From Spirochaetia bacterium (GTDB lineage Bacteria; Spirochaetota; Spirochaetia; Treponematales; Breznakiellaceae), in assembly GCA_025997655.1 (NCBI GenBank), contig BNUW01000114.1:1-8038 (forward strand): a stretch of 8,038 nucleotides of DNA, read 5' to 3'. Shown piece after piece: positions 1-5,560 of this stretch. Made by a program: the position numbers and the translations under genes. The notes beneath the pieces were generated by a model. It was not told the origin of the DNA. It made no database searches and was given only the letters and a program-made list of their open reading frames with translations. Every line of letters begins with the position of its first letter. Position 1 is the first letter of the stretch.

Positions 1-621
1 GTTCCCGATGGAGGTAAGGACCCGGATATCCACCCCCTCCCTGTTGCTTTCCAGCATCTTTTCCCAGTAAAACAGGGCGGCCTGGTATTCCTTGAAGTCG
101 TAGTGCAGGTGCCCCAGGCCGATGATGGCATAGGGATTCTGGCTTTCCATCTCCAGAACCCGGAGGTACACCGCCTTGGAATGTTTGAAATCCCGCACCT
201 TCCGGTAGGCGTCGGCCACCCGGGTCAGGACGGTGATGTTTTTATCGTCATGGATGAGGTACTGCTCCCAGATTTCTATGGCCTTGTGGTACTGGTTCAG
301 GGCCTTGTAACAGTCCGCCAGCCCAAAAAGGGCGTAGTTGTTCCCCGGATGGTGGGAAAGGCAGCGCAGGTAGTATTCCACGGCATCCCGGAAGGAATTC
401 CGCTTCCGGGCGGCGTCCCCCATGCCGACCAGGGCATAGTTGTTGCTTTCATCCGCCTGAAGAATTTTTGCAAAACAGTCCATGGCATCGGCTATCTTGT
501 TTTCCTTCAAAAGCTGGTAGCCCTTTTTTGACAGTTCCGAGATTTCCGACCGGGGTTCGTGCTTTGTTGTTTCCGGCTGTTCGAGGGCATCCGCCGGAAT
601 AGTGTTTACGTTTTCACTCAT
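1..621 (-). CDS. TPR-repeat protein, partial (C-terminus beyond the window's left edge)
   Basis: The frame read leftward from the ATG at 621 stays open for 207 codons to the window edge. After a polar N-terminus (residues 1-27) with no signal peptide, five tetratricopeptide repeats follow in exact 34-residue register: about 28-61, 62-95, 96-129, 130-163 and 164-197. Repeats 2, 3 and 5 begin YALVGMGD, YALFGLAD and YAIIGLGH, and all five carry the usual small or aromatic residues at canonical TPR positions. The regular register and missing signal peptide suggest a soluble cytoplasmic scaffold that binds other proteins; the partner is unknown. The start is supported by GAGGA in the end of the upstream gene, about 8 bases before the ATG, and by a one-base gap from that gene's stop, so translation is probably coupled. 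It is the last visible gene of the leftward rsmD cluster. The family is clear, the specific role is not. Confidence 0.9.
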   Translation of the reverse strand, partial: MSENVNTIPADALEQPETTKHEPRSEISELSKKGYQLLKENKIADAMDCFAKILQADESNNYALVGMGDAARKRNSFRDAVEYYLRCLSHHPGNNYALFGLADCYKALNQYHKAIEIWEQYLIHDDKNITVLTRVADAYRKVRDFKHSKAVYLRVLEMESQNPYAIIGLGHLHYDFKEYQAALFYWEKMLESNREGVDIRVLTSIGN

Positions 622-622
622 T

Positions 623-976
623 TTAAAGATCCTCTTCATCGTGCATTACTTTCTGAATTAGGGCGGATAAGCGCATGATAATTGGTTCAGCTTTGGTCTT
701 AGCCGGGGCTATCCAATACATACGCAGGGCATCCAAATCCCTGCCTTGGGATTGATAATAATCTCCGATCCGTGTAAGCCCGTCGGAATAGCCGGTGGTA
801 AGAAAGATCCTCCTGGCTCCTTCAATATCCCCGGAATTATACAGAATATTGCCTTTTCGATTAAGCGCAGCCTTCTGACTTCCATCAATAGGTGGTGCGG
901 GCCTTCGGTCCGGTGCACTGGTTTTTATAAACCCGTTTCGGTTCTCAAAACGGTCAAAAACTTTTTTATAATCCAT
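623..976 (-). CDS. Conserved-looking small protein with TPR-like helices, 117 aa, function unknown
   Basis: I do not recognise a named family. From the ATG at 976 the protein begins MDYKKVFDRFENRNG, then has a Pro/Arg-rich linker (about 20-33), then two helix-pair stretches (about 35-62 and 65-91) with TPR- or Sel1-like spacing of Gly and Ala (KGNILYNSGD...A, then GDYYQSQGRD...AL). It ends in an acidic tail, HDEEDL. The ATG at 976 is preferred because AAGGG lies five to six bases upstream. An in-frame GTG at 1021 would add 15 residues but has no Shine-Dalgarno sequence and lies in an AT-rich stretch. The stop is one base before the start of the TPR gene, so the two are probably translated together and may act together. 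There is no signal peptide or membrane segment, so a cytoplasmic place is likely. The base composition looks somewhat more AT-rich than rsmD. Confidence 0.8.
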   Translation of the reverse strand: MDYKKVFDRFENRNGFIKTSAPDRRPAPPIDGSQKAALNRKGNILYNSGDIEGARRIFLTTGYSDGLTRIGDYYQSQGRDLDALRMYWIAPAKTKAEPIIMRLSALIQKVMHDEEDL

Positions 977-1038
977 TATCACCCTTTTAAAATATACTGC
1001 TCCATTCTTATTATTTACCACATTAGGAAAAAATACAA

Positions 1039-1578
1039 CTAAATTCTTTTGAAAAAATCCACCACCGACCGGCCGTAGGTCCGGGATTCTTCATGCGCAA
1101 GTACCGCAAGCGCTTCCATCGGCAGCTCGGGGGCATCCTGCCGGGGCCGGTGAATGAGCAGCCGTGATCCGCTCTGCATCAGGGGGGAGGCCGCTATGGA
1201 AGCCGCCAACTCCCATTTAAACTGGTAGGGGAAGGGGGGATCGCAAAAGATAATGTCGAAGGGCGTTTTGGCCCGCCTTACATAGAGTTCCGCCGCCATG
1301 AACCGGCAGTGAATCCGTACCGGGGATAGGGAAACGTTGTCAATCAGGGTTTTCCGCTTTATGCTGTCCATTTCCACCGCCTCCACCGGATTTGCCCCCC
1401 GGGACGCCGCCTCCAGGGCAATAATGCCGGACCCGGAAAACAGGTCCAGGAAGGATAGCCCGGTAAGGTCCCCCAGGGCGCCAAACACCGATTCCCGCAT
1501 CCGGTCCATGGCGGGGCGGATTACCCCGCCGGGAACTTCCACAATCCGCCCTTTCAGGGCGCCGCCGGTAATTCGCAT
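1039..1578 (-). CDS. rsmD: 16S rRNA (guanine-966-N2)-methyltransferase RsmD
   Basis: RsmD methylates N2 of G966 in helix 31 of 16S rRNA during 30S assembly, using S-adenosylmethionine. The 179-aa length fits the family. Visible marks are the N-terminal MRITGGALKGR, the conserved RPAMDRMRESVFGAL block (residues 21-35), the SAM-binding motif I DLFSGSGIIALEAASRG (45-61), an acidic residue after the second strand (EMD, 69-71), and the catalytic motif IV DPPF (113-116). No key residue appears missing. The ATG at 1578 shares its final base position with the TAA of the upstream gene on this strand (TAATG overlap). No clear Shine-Dalgarno sequence precedes it, so translation probably depends on re-initiation after the upstream gene. 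The coaspD/phosphopantetheine adenylyltransferase gene (coaD) that often follows rsmD in other bacteria is not here. Its place next to the S6/S18/L9 operon fits a role in ribosome biogenesis. Confidence 0.95.
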   Translation of the reverse strand: MRITGGALKGRIVEVPGGVIRPAMDRMRESVFGALGDLTGLSFLDLFSGSGIIALEAASRGANPVEAVEMDSIKRKTLIDNVSLSPVRIHCRFMAAELYVRRAKTPFDIIFCDPPFPYQFKWELAASIAASPLMQSGSRLLIHRPRQDAPELPMEALAVLAHEESRTYGRSVVDFFKRI

Positions 1579-2021
1579 TAGAGGCCCAGCAACAGCCCGT
1601 TAAGCTCGTCGGAACTGACCACCGGCTCCGAGGAGGATGTGTCATCGACCCCCAGATTCTCCTCAATGGTCTTCCGCCGTTCCAGGGCATGTTCCCGCAT
1701 CAGAGCAATTTTATCCTTAAGCACCGGATAGGGGCCAACCGATACGGTGCCCGGCCCATTGGCCAGGTCCCAGAGGACCCCCAGAAAGAGCTGTTCCGCA
1801 TCATAGAGGTTGTAAAATTGCCCGTTCCGTTCTAAAAGATGGGTGTTTTCTATGAGGTCCCGCAAAAGCACCCCCAGGGCGGCGTCGATAAAATCCACAT
1901 CCGTCAGGGTTTTGTCCAAAAAAATATCCGGGTCCGCATCCAGGATGAGCAAATCCCGAATCATCCGTATCCGGGTGTTGAGGATGAATATATTGTCTTC
2001 GAAATTGATTTGCTTATTCAT
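1578..2021 (-). CDS. Unrecognised 147-aa protein upstream of rsmD
   Basis: I do not recognise a family. The protein begins MNKQINFEDNIFILNTRIRM and is largely predicted helical: hydrophobic and charged residues alternate through about residue 90 (RMIRDLLILDADPDIFLDK, then FIDAALGVLLRDLIEN, then LYDAEQLFLGVLWDLANG). A charged helix (about 105-125) and a Ser/Asp-rich tail ending ELNGLLLGL follow. There is no signal peptide and no long membrane segment, so it is probably a soluble all-helical cytoplasmic protein. The start is uncertain. ATG 2021 has no Shine-Dalgarno sequence, while the in-frame ATG 2069 (163 aa) also lacks one and lies inside the divergent rpsF promoter. I prefer 2021, where translation may be coupled to a tiny upstream reading frame (2018-2044). 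The stop overlaps the rsmD start by one base, suggesting co-translation and perhaps a shared role in ribosome assembly, which is inference only. Confidence 0.8.
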   Translation of the reverse strand: MNKQINFEDNIFILNTRIRMIRDLLILDADPDIFLDKTLTDVDFIDAALGVLLRDLIENTHLLERNGQFYNLYDAEQLFLGVLWDLANGPGTVSVGPYPVLKDKIALMREHALERRKTIEENLGVDDTSSSEPVVSSDELNGLLLGL

Positions 2022-2044
2022 ACGTATGGATAGAGTATCGGCAT
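2018..2044 (-). CDS. Possible 8-codon leader reading frame (MPILYPYV)
   Basis: This short frame starts at the ATG at 2044, seven bases after a run of seven G residues (AAGGGGGGG) that could serve as a ribosome-binding site. It encodes MPILYPYV and stops with a TGA that overlaps the ATG of the 147-aa gene (ATGA). That gene otherwise lacks a Shine-Dalgarno sequence, so ribosomes could load here and re-initiate. The frame is short enough to arise by chance, and nothing shows that it is translated. Confidence 0.25.
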   Translation of the reverse strand: MPILYPYV

Positions 2045-2058
2045 ATTGGTTCCCCCCC

Positions 2059-2086
2059 TTGACCTTCATAATAGGTTCTGTATAAT
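2059..2086 (+). promoter_or_regulatory. Sigma70-type promoter of the rpsF-ssb-rpsR-rplI-dnaB-comFB operon
   Basis: The -35 box TTGACC (2059-2064) matches TTGACA at five of six bases. It is separated by 16 bp from a perfect -10 box TATAAT (2081-2086). Transcription would start at about A2092 or A2093, leaving a leader of about 53 bases before rpsF. The promoter lies between two divergent genes. On the opposite strand the same AT-rich stretch offers TATTAT-like -10 sequences (2082-2087 and 2068-2073) but no convincing -35, so the leftward promoter is not resolved. Confidence 0.8.
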
Positions 2087-2091
2087 AAATT

Positions 2092-2145
2092 AACCTCTTT
2101 GCCCGCCTTTGAGACGGGCCAAATTGTAGTCCATAAGGAGGGCCA
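2092..2145 (+). promoter_or_regulatory. Structured rpsF leader; candidate S6:S18 autoregulatory site that can mask the Shine-Dalgarno sequence
   Basis: The predicted transcript begins at about 2092. Bases CCTCTTT (2094-2100) can pair with AAGGAGG (2135-2141), which is the rpsF Shine-Dalgarno sequence, as seven pairs including one G-U. Directly inside, GCCCG (2101-2105) pairs with CGGGC (2115-2119) around a nine-base loop. About 15 bases (2120-2134) stay unpaired on the 3' side. In many bacteria the S6:S18 complex represses its own operon through a leader hairpin with an exposed CCG. CCG occurs here at 2103-2105 but inside the stem in this fold. The pairing is seen; the regulation is inferred. 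Confidence 0.45.
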
Positions 2146-2427
2146 ATGCGCCAATATGAATTGACGGTCATTTTTCCCCTGGAAGAAGACCAGAGTAAGG
2201 CAGGCCGGGAGCAGCTGCTCACCGACCTGAGTGCCAACGGAGCGGAGATCGAGAAAACCGATGAGGTCGGGGATCGGGATCTTGCCTATGAGGTAAAAAA
2301 ACGGAAACGGGGCCGGTACGTCCTGTTTACCCTCAAACTGGACCCGGCAAAGATTGCCGTGCTGGACCGGAGTTTTAAACTCAACGCCAATCTCCTCAAG
2401 TATCTCTTTGTGAATATTGAGGAATAG
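2146..2427 (+). CDS. rpsF: 30S ribosomal protein S6
   Basis: S6 binds the central domain of 16S rRNA as a heterodimer with S18 and helps build the 30S platform. The 93-aa length is normal for bacteria. Family marks are the opening MRQYELTVIFP, the GDRDLAYEVKKRKRGRYVLFTLK block (about residues 42-64) and the C-terminal LDRSFKLNANLLKYLFVNIEE, which form the ferredoxin-like fold and its S18- and RNA-contacting edge. The start is fixed by a strong AAGGAGGG (2135-2142) three bases before the ATG. It is the first gene of the operon. rpsR, which encodes its partner S18, is two genes downstream, as is typical. The short distance to ssb (two bases) suggests translational coupling. Unlike some species there is no acidic C-terminal extension. 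Confidence 0.97.
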   Translation: MRQYELTVIFPLEEDQSKAGREQLLTDLSANGAEIEKTDEVGDRDLAYEVKKRKRGRYVLFTLKLDPAKIAVLDRSFKLNANLLKYLFVNIEE

Positions 2428-2429
2428 GC

Positions 2430-2930
2430 ATGGCAGCGGATATAAACCATGTAGTTCTGGTTGGCAGGCTAACCCGGGACGCGGAGTTAAAATATACCGC
2501 CGGAGGCCAGGCGGTCTGTAAATTTTCCATTGCGGTAAACCGCAATAAGAAAAGCGGCGACCAATGGGTGGATGAAGCGAGTTTCTTCGATGTCACCCTC
2601 TGGGGAAGGCAGGGCGAGGCGGTGAATCAATACCTGGTTAAGGGAAAACAGGTGGGGATTGACGGTGAACTCCGCCAGGATCGCTGGGAACAGGACGGTC
2701 AGAAGCGTTCCAAGGTGGAAATTGTGGCTAATAACCTGCAGCTTCTCGGGGGCGGCCCCGGAGGCGGCGGACAGGGCGGCGGTTCCTCCCGGGGTGATGC
2801 CGACGGAAGCAGAGCTTCTTATGGGGACCGGGCTCCCTCCGGGGATAGAGCTCCCCGGGAAGGCCCCCCGGCATCGGACCAAAGGTCTGCCGGCGGCGAT
2901 GACGGCTTTGCCGACGATATTCCCTTTTAA
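2430..2930 (+). CDS. ssb: Single-stranded DNA-binding protein SSB
   Basis: SSB coats single-stranded DNA in replication, repair and recombination, normally as a tetramer. The 166-aa protein has the N-terminal OB fold (about 1-106), opening with NHVVLVGRLTRDAELKYT and including VCKFSIAVNR, FFDVTLWGRQGEAVNQYLVKG and GIDGELRQDRW. A Gly-rich disordered linker (about 107-156) contains the close repeat GDRAP-S-GDRAP (132-142). The acidic tip DDGFADDIPF (157-166) is the canonical tail that recruits partner proteins. The ATG at 2430 follows the rpsF stop by two bases, with GAGG (2419-2422, overlapping the end of rpsF) seven bases upstream, so it is coupled to S6. Its place between rpsF and rpsR is the common bacterial arrangement. 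The linker continues in style into the N-terminus of the next gene's product. Confidence 0.97.
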   Translation: MAADINHVVLVGRLTRDAELKYTAGGQAVCKFSIAVNRNKKSGDQWVDEASFFDVTLWGRQGEAVNQYLVKGKQVGIDGELRQDRWEQDGQKRSKVEIVANNLQLLGGGPGGGGQGGGSSRGDADGSRASYGDRAPSGDRAPREGPPASDQRSAGGDDGFADDIPF

Positions 2931-2953
2931 TTTTTATCAAGGAGTGGTGAATT

Positions 2954-3346
2954 ATGTCTGACGAATATACCGAAAATGAACGGCCTGCGGGGGGCTTCGC
3001 TGAGCGGACTGCTCCCGTTGCGGGAAATTACGGCGGTAGTACCGCAGGAAACTACGGCGGAAACCGTCCGGATCGGGGGGATGGCCCCATAGACAGCCGG
3101 GACGGTGATGACCGCGGCCGGGGCGGAAAGGGAAAGGTCTTTTTTAAGAAAAAGGTCTGCAAATTTTGCACCCAGAAACTTAAGATTGACTATAAGGATG
3201 CGGATATACTGCGCCGGTTTATCACCGAGCGGGGTAAAATACTGCCCCGCCGTATTACCGGCACCTGCGCCAAACATCAGCGGGCGCTTGCCCTGTCGAT
3301 AAAGCGGGCGCGGATTATTGCCTTGCTTCCCTTTGTGGCGGACTAG
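2954..3346 (+). CDS. rpsR: 30S ribosomal protein S18 with long N-terminal extension
   Basis: S18 pairs with S6 on the 30S platform. The conserved core spans about residues 62-130: [44 protein letters not shown], then [17 protein letters not shown]69, C72, C105 and H108 form the set expected of a zinc-binding (C+) S18. At 130 aa it is well above the usual 75-90 aa, because about 60 residues rich in Gly, Asp, Asn and Arg precede the core. These include the repeat AGNYGG at 23-28 and 31-36. The extension is likely real: AAGGAG (2939-2944) lies nine bases before the ATG and no Shine-Dalgarno sequence with an ATG is evident nearer the core. It looks intrinsically disordered. It sits 23 bases after ssb in the operon and is followed by a 195-base gap holding a palindrome. 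Confidence 0.96.
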   Translation: MSDEYTENERPAGGFAERTAPVAGNYGGSTAGNYGGNRPDRGDGPIDSRDGDDRGRGGKGKVFFKKKVCKFCTQKLKIDYKDADILRRFITERGKILPRRITGTCAKHQRALALSIKRARIIALLPFVAD

Positions 3347-3380
3347 TAGTGTAACATCAAAAGGAAGAGGAAGAATTTTG

Positions 3381-3439
3381 AACCACAAAGGACACAAAGG
3401 AAGAAGAACACGGTATTTTCTTTTTCTTCCTTTGCGGTT
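3381..3439. repeat. Imperfect palindrome A between rpsR and rplI
   Basis: CAAAGGAAGAA (3395-3405) is a perfect 11-base match to the reverse complement of 3424-3434, with an 18-base loop. The outer arms AACC (3381) and GGTT (3439) also mirror each other. The left arm carries a tandem 9-bp duplication, CACAAAGGA twice (3384-3401), which the right arm has only once (as CGCAAAGGA). It shares AACCAC-N4-GACACA with palindrome B at 5884-5945. The rest of the 3347-3541 gap holds no gene I can support and no convincing promoter. The hairpin might attenuate or terminate transcription between rpsR and rplI, or protect an mRNA end, but no U-tract follows the stem at 3434. Confidence 0.75.
3384..3401. repeat. 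Tandem 9-bp duplication CACAAAGGA x2
   Basis: Two exact adjacent copies of CACAAAGGA occupy 3384-3392 and 3393-3401, within the left arm of palindrome A. Only one related copy exists in the right arm, so either the left arm gained a copy or the right lost one, for example by slippage. Confidence 0.85.
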
Positions 3440-3541
3440 GTATTCTTCTTACTACCAGGCAGAATCGGATAACGGGCCGTCCTCTACTCCGGGGAATTGT
3501 GTTGCCCGTTTCACCCTATTATTTTGAAAGGAGCTTGTGTT

Positions 3542-4168
3542 ATGAAGGTTATTCTCAATAAAGATTTATCACCCCTGGGCGAAGAAGGGGACGTGAAGGA
3601 AGTAGCCAGGGGTTATGCCCGGAACTATCTCTTTCCCCGGGGTATTGCCCTGCCGTATACGGATCGTACCGTTGCCTTGTTTGAGTCCCGGAAAGGGGAC
3701 ATTGAGGCGCGGAAGGAAGAGAAGCGTAAGGATGCCCTGGGGCTCAAGGAAAAACTTGAGGGACTTGCCTTGGTTATTGTCATGCCCGCAGGGCCTAACG
3801 GGAAGCTCTATGGCGCCGTTACCAGCCAAACCGTGGCGGATGAACTGGTCAAGCAGGGCTTCCAAATTGAGCGGAAGCGGGTTGAACTTCCCGGCAACAG
3901 CTTTAAAAGCGTGGGCAAATACAAGGTGACGGTTAAGCTCTACGAAAGCGCCGCCGCCGAACTGACCATCACCGTGGAAGGGCAGCCGATAAAGGTAGAA
4001 ACCCCCTCTGCGCCTGCCCGCGGCGGCGGTCGTCGAAGAAGGGACGCGGAGCCGGCGGAAGTGAAGCAGGAAACCGCAGGGCAACAAGAGGGGGCTCCCG
4101 CAGAGGCGGAAAGCCCCGCCCCGGTGGAAGCTCCGGAAGCGGCTGCCCCCGACGCGGGAAACCAGTAG
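3542..4168 (+). CDS. rplI: 50S ribosomal protein L9 with Ala/Pro/Glu-rich C-terminal extension
   Basis: L9 binds domain V of 23S rRNA near the L1 stalk and affects reading-frame maintenance. The N-terminal domain is canonical: MKVILNKDLSPLGEEGDVKEVARGYARNYLFPRGIA (1-36). The long connecting helix follows (about 40-75) and then the C-terminal domain, with KLYGAVTSQTVADEL (88-102) and a last strand ending near 151. The whole is 208 aa, against about 150 for typical L9. Residues 152-208 are an added tail with a basic patch (GGGRRRRD, 161-168) followed by Glu, Ala and Pro. The start at 3542 is fixed by AAAGGAG (3527-3533) eight bases upstream. An upstream in-frame TTG at 3497 is not needed. It follows a 195-base gap after rpsR and ends 12 bases before dnaB. 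The tail looks disordered and its role is unknown. Confidence 0.96.
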   Translation: MKVILNKDLSPLGEEGDVKEVARGYARNYLFPRGIALPYTDRTVALFESRKGDIEARKEEKRKDALGLKEKLEGLALVIVMPAGPNGKLYGAVTSQTVADELVKQGFQIERKRVELPGNSFKSVGKYKVTVKLYESAAAELTITVEGQPIKVETPSAPARGGGRRRRDAEPAEVKQETAGQQEGAPAEAESPAPVEAPEAAAPDAGNQ

Positions 4169-4180
4169 GTTCCATGATCC

Positions 4181-5539
4181 ATGGCTCCCCAGACGCAGAA
4201 TGATCCGAGGGTTCCGCCCCATAACGATGAGGCGGAACAGGCCTCCCTGGGGGCCATGCTGCTTGATGAAGACGCCATTACCACGGTTATCCAGTACTTA
4301 AGGCCCGGTGACTTTTATTCAAACGCCAATCGCCGGGTCTGTGAGGCCATTTTCAGTCTTTTTAATCAGGGACGGAAGGCGGATATTATCACCGTTACGG
4401 AGGAGCTTCGTAAGACCGGGGAACTGGATCTGTCCGGCGGGCTTTCCTATGTCGCTTCCCTTACCAATGTGGTCCCCTCCAGCGCCAATGTCGATTATTA
4501 CGCCAAGATTGTGCAGGATGGCTCCCTGCGCCGGTCCCTCATCCGGGTTGCGGGGGAGGTAAACGCCAAGTCCTTTGACGAGTCCCTGGAATCCCGGATA
4601 CTCCTGGAAGAAACCCAACAACGGATTTTTGAACTGACCACCGACCGGAATACCCTGAGTTTTAAGAGCGCCAAGGAAATCATCCCCAAGGCCATTGACG
4701 CCATAGAAAAACTCATTAAGAACAAGAATGCCTTTACGGGAGTCCCCGCAGGATTTGAGGAGCTTGATTCCATGACGGCGGGGTTCCAACCGGCGGAACT
4801 TATCATCATCGGCGCTCGGCCATCGGTGGGGAAGACCGCCCTGGCCCTGACCATGGCGGCCAATATGTCCATAAACAACAAAAACCGGCGGATACCCACC
4901 GCGTTCTTCACCCTTGAAATGTCCGACATGGCCCTGATGATGCGGCTCATTTCCAGCGAGGCGAATATTGAATCCAATAAGATCCGTTCAGGGTTTTTGA
5001 AACCCAGTGATTATCACAGCCTTCAGGAAGCGGCGGGCAGAATCTATGACGCGCCCCTCTACATCGTGGATATGCCCAATATGAAACTCCTGGACCTGCG
5101 GGCCCAGGCCCGGCGGCTGCGGGCGCAGCAGCATGTGGAGATTATTTTTATCGACTACCTTACCCTGATAAGTTCGGATAATTACAATCTTCCCCGGCAT
5201 GAGCAGATTGCCGAGATTTCCCGGTCACTGAAAAGCCTGGCCCGGGAACTTAATATCCCCATCGTGGCCCTTTCCCAGGTACGCCGGGATGCGGAGGGGA
5301 AGCGGCCCAACCTTTCGGATATCCGGGAGTCCGGGTCTATTGAACAGGACGCGGATGTGGTAATGTTTCTGCACCGGGAACGGGAATTGGATAAAAAAGA
5401 TTCCACCAGGGAAAATCCGGACAAGCCCAATACGGAACTGATTATCGCAAAACAGCGGAACGGCCCGGTGGGAACCGTAGGAATTGAATTCCTTCCCCAG
5501 TGTACCAAATTTGTGTCCTTCACCAGGAAACAGCAATAG
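4181..5539 (+). CDS. dnaB: Replicative DNA helicase DnaB
   Basis: DnaB is the hexameric 5'-3' helicase that unwinds the replication fork and interacts with DnaG primase. The 452-aa protein has the N-terminal helical domain (about 12-115, opening PPHNDEAEQASLGAMLLDEDA), a linker, and a RecA-like ATPase domain (about 185-450). Visible motifs are Walker A GARPSVGKT (211-219), the FTLEMS block with catalytic E246, Walker B IIFIDYL (321-327, D325), SQVRR (365-369, sensor Q366), RESGSIEQDADVVMFLHRE (382-400), and the arginine-finger segment IIAKQRNGPVG (421-431; K424, R426). No intein or break is seen. The ATG at 4181 has only a weak GTAGG at the rplI stop, so expression may depend on coupling with rplI. 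An ATG at 4174 is in another frame and short. The rplI-dnaB adjacency is widespread in bacteria. comFB follows after 21 bases. Confidence 0.97.
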   Translation: MAPQTQNDPRVPPHNDEAEQASLGAMLLDEDAITTVIQYLRPGDFYSNANRRVCEAIFSLFNQGRKADIITVTEELRKTGELDLSGGLSYVASLTNVVPSSANVDYYAKIVQDGSLRRSLIRVAGEVNAKSFDESLESRILLEETQQRIFELTTDRNTLSFKSAKEIIPKAIDAIEKLIKNKNAFTGVPAGFEELDSMTAGFQPAELIIIGARPSVGKTALALTMAANMSINNKNRRIPTAFFTLEMSDMALMMRLISSEANIESNKIRSGFLKPSDYHSLQEAAGRIYDAPLYIVDMPNMKLLDLRAQARRLRAQQHVEIIFIDYLTLISSDNYNLPRHEQIAEISRSLKSLARELNIPIVALSQVRRDAEGKRPNLSDIRESGSIEQDADVVMFLHRERELDKKDSTRENPDKPNTELIIAKQRNGPVGTVGIEFLPQCTKFVSFTRKQQ

Positions 5540-5560
5540 TAACATAGTAAAGGAGGGCAT

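Noticed and set aside
103..531. 142-codon rightward open frame
   Set aside because: It is antisense to the TPR gene, whose 34-residue repeat register makes the leftward strand the coding one.
977..1021. GTG start at 1021 for the 117-aa gene
   Set aside because: No ribosome-binding site precedes it, while ATG 976 has AAGGG at good spacing.
2022..2237. N-terminal extension of the 147-aa gene to 2237 (219 aa)
   Set aside because: It would overlap rpsF and its promoter and leader, and the added residues look like antisense translation.
3497..3522. Possible promoter before rplI (TTGTGT and TATTAT)
   Set aside because: The spacer is only 14 bp, too short for a normal sigma70 promoter.
3497..3541. 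Upstream TTG start for rplI
   Set aside because: The canonical L9 N-terminus MKVIL begins at 3542 behind a strong AAAGGAG.
3569..4222. 217-codon leftward open frame opposite rplI
   Set aside because: rplI is unmistakable on the + strand. The frame reads as low-quality antisense rich in Gly, Arg and Phe.
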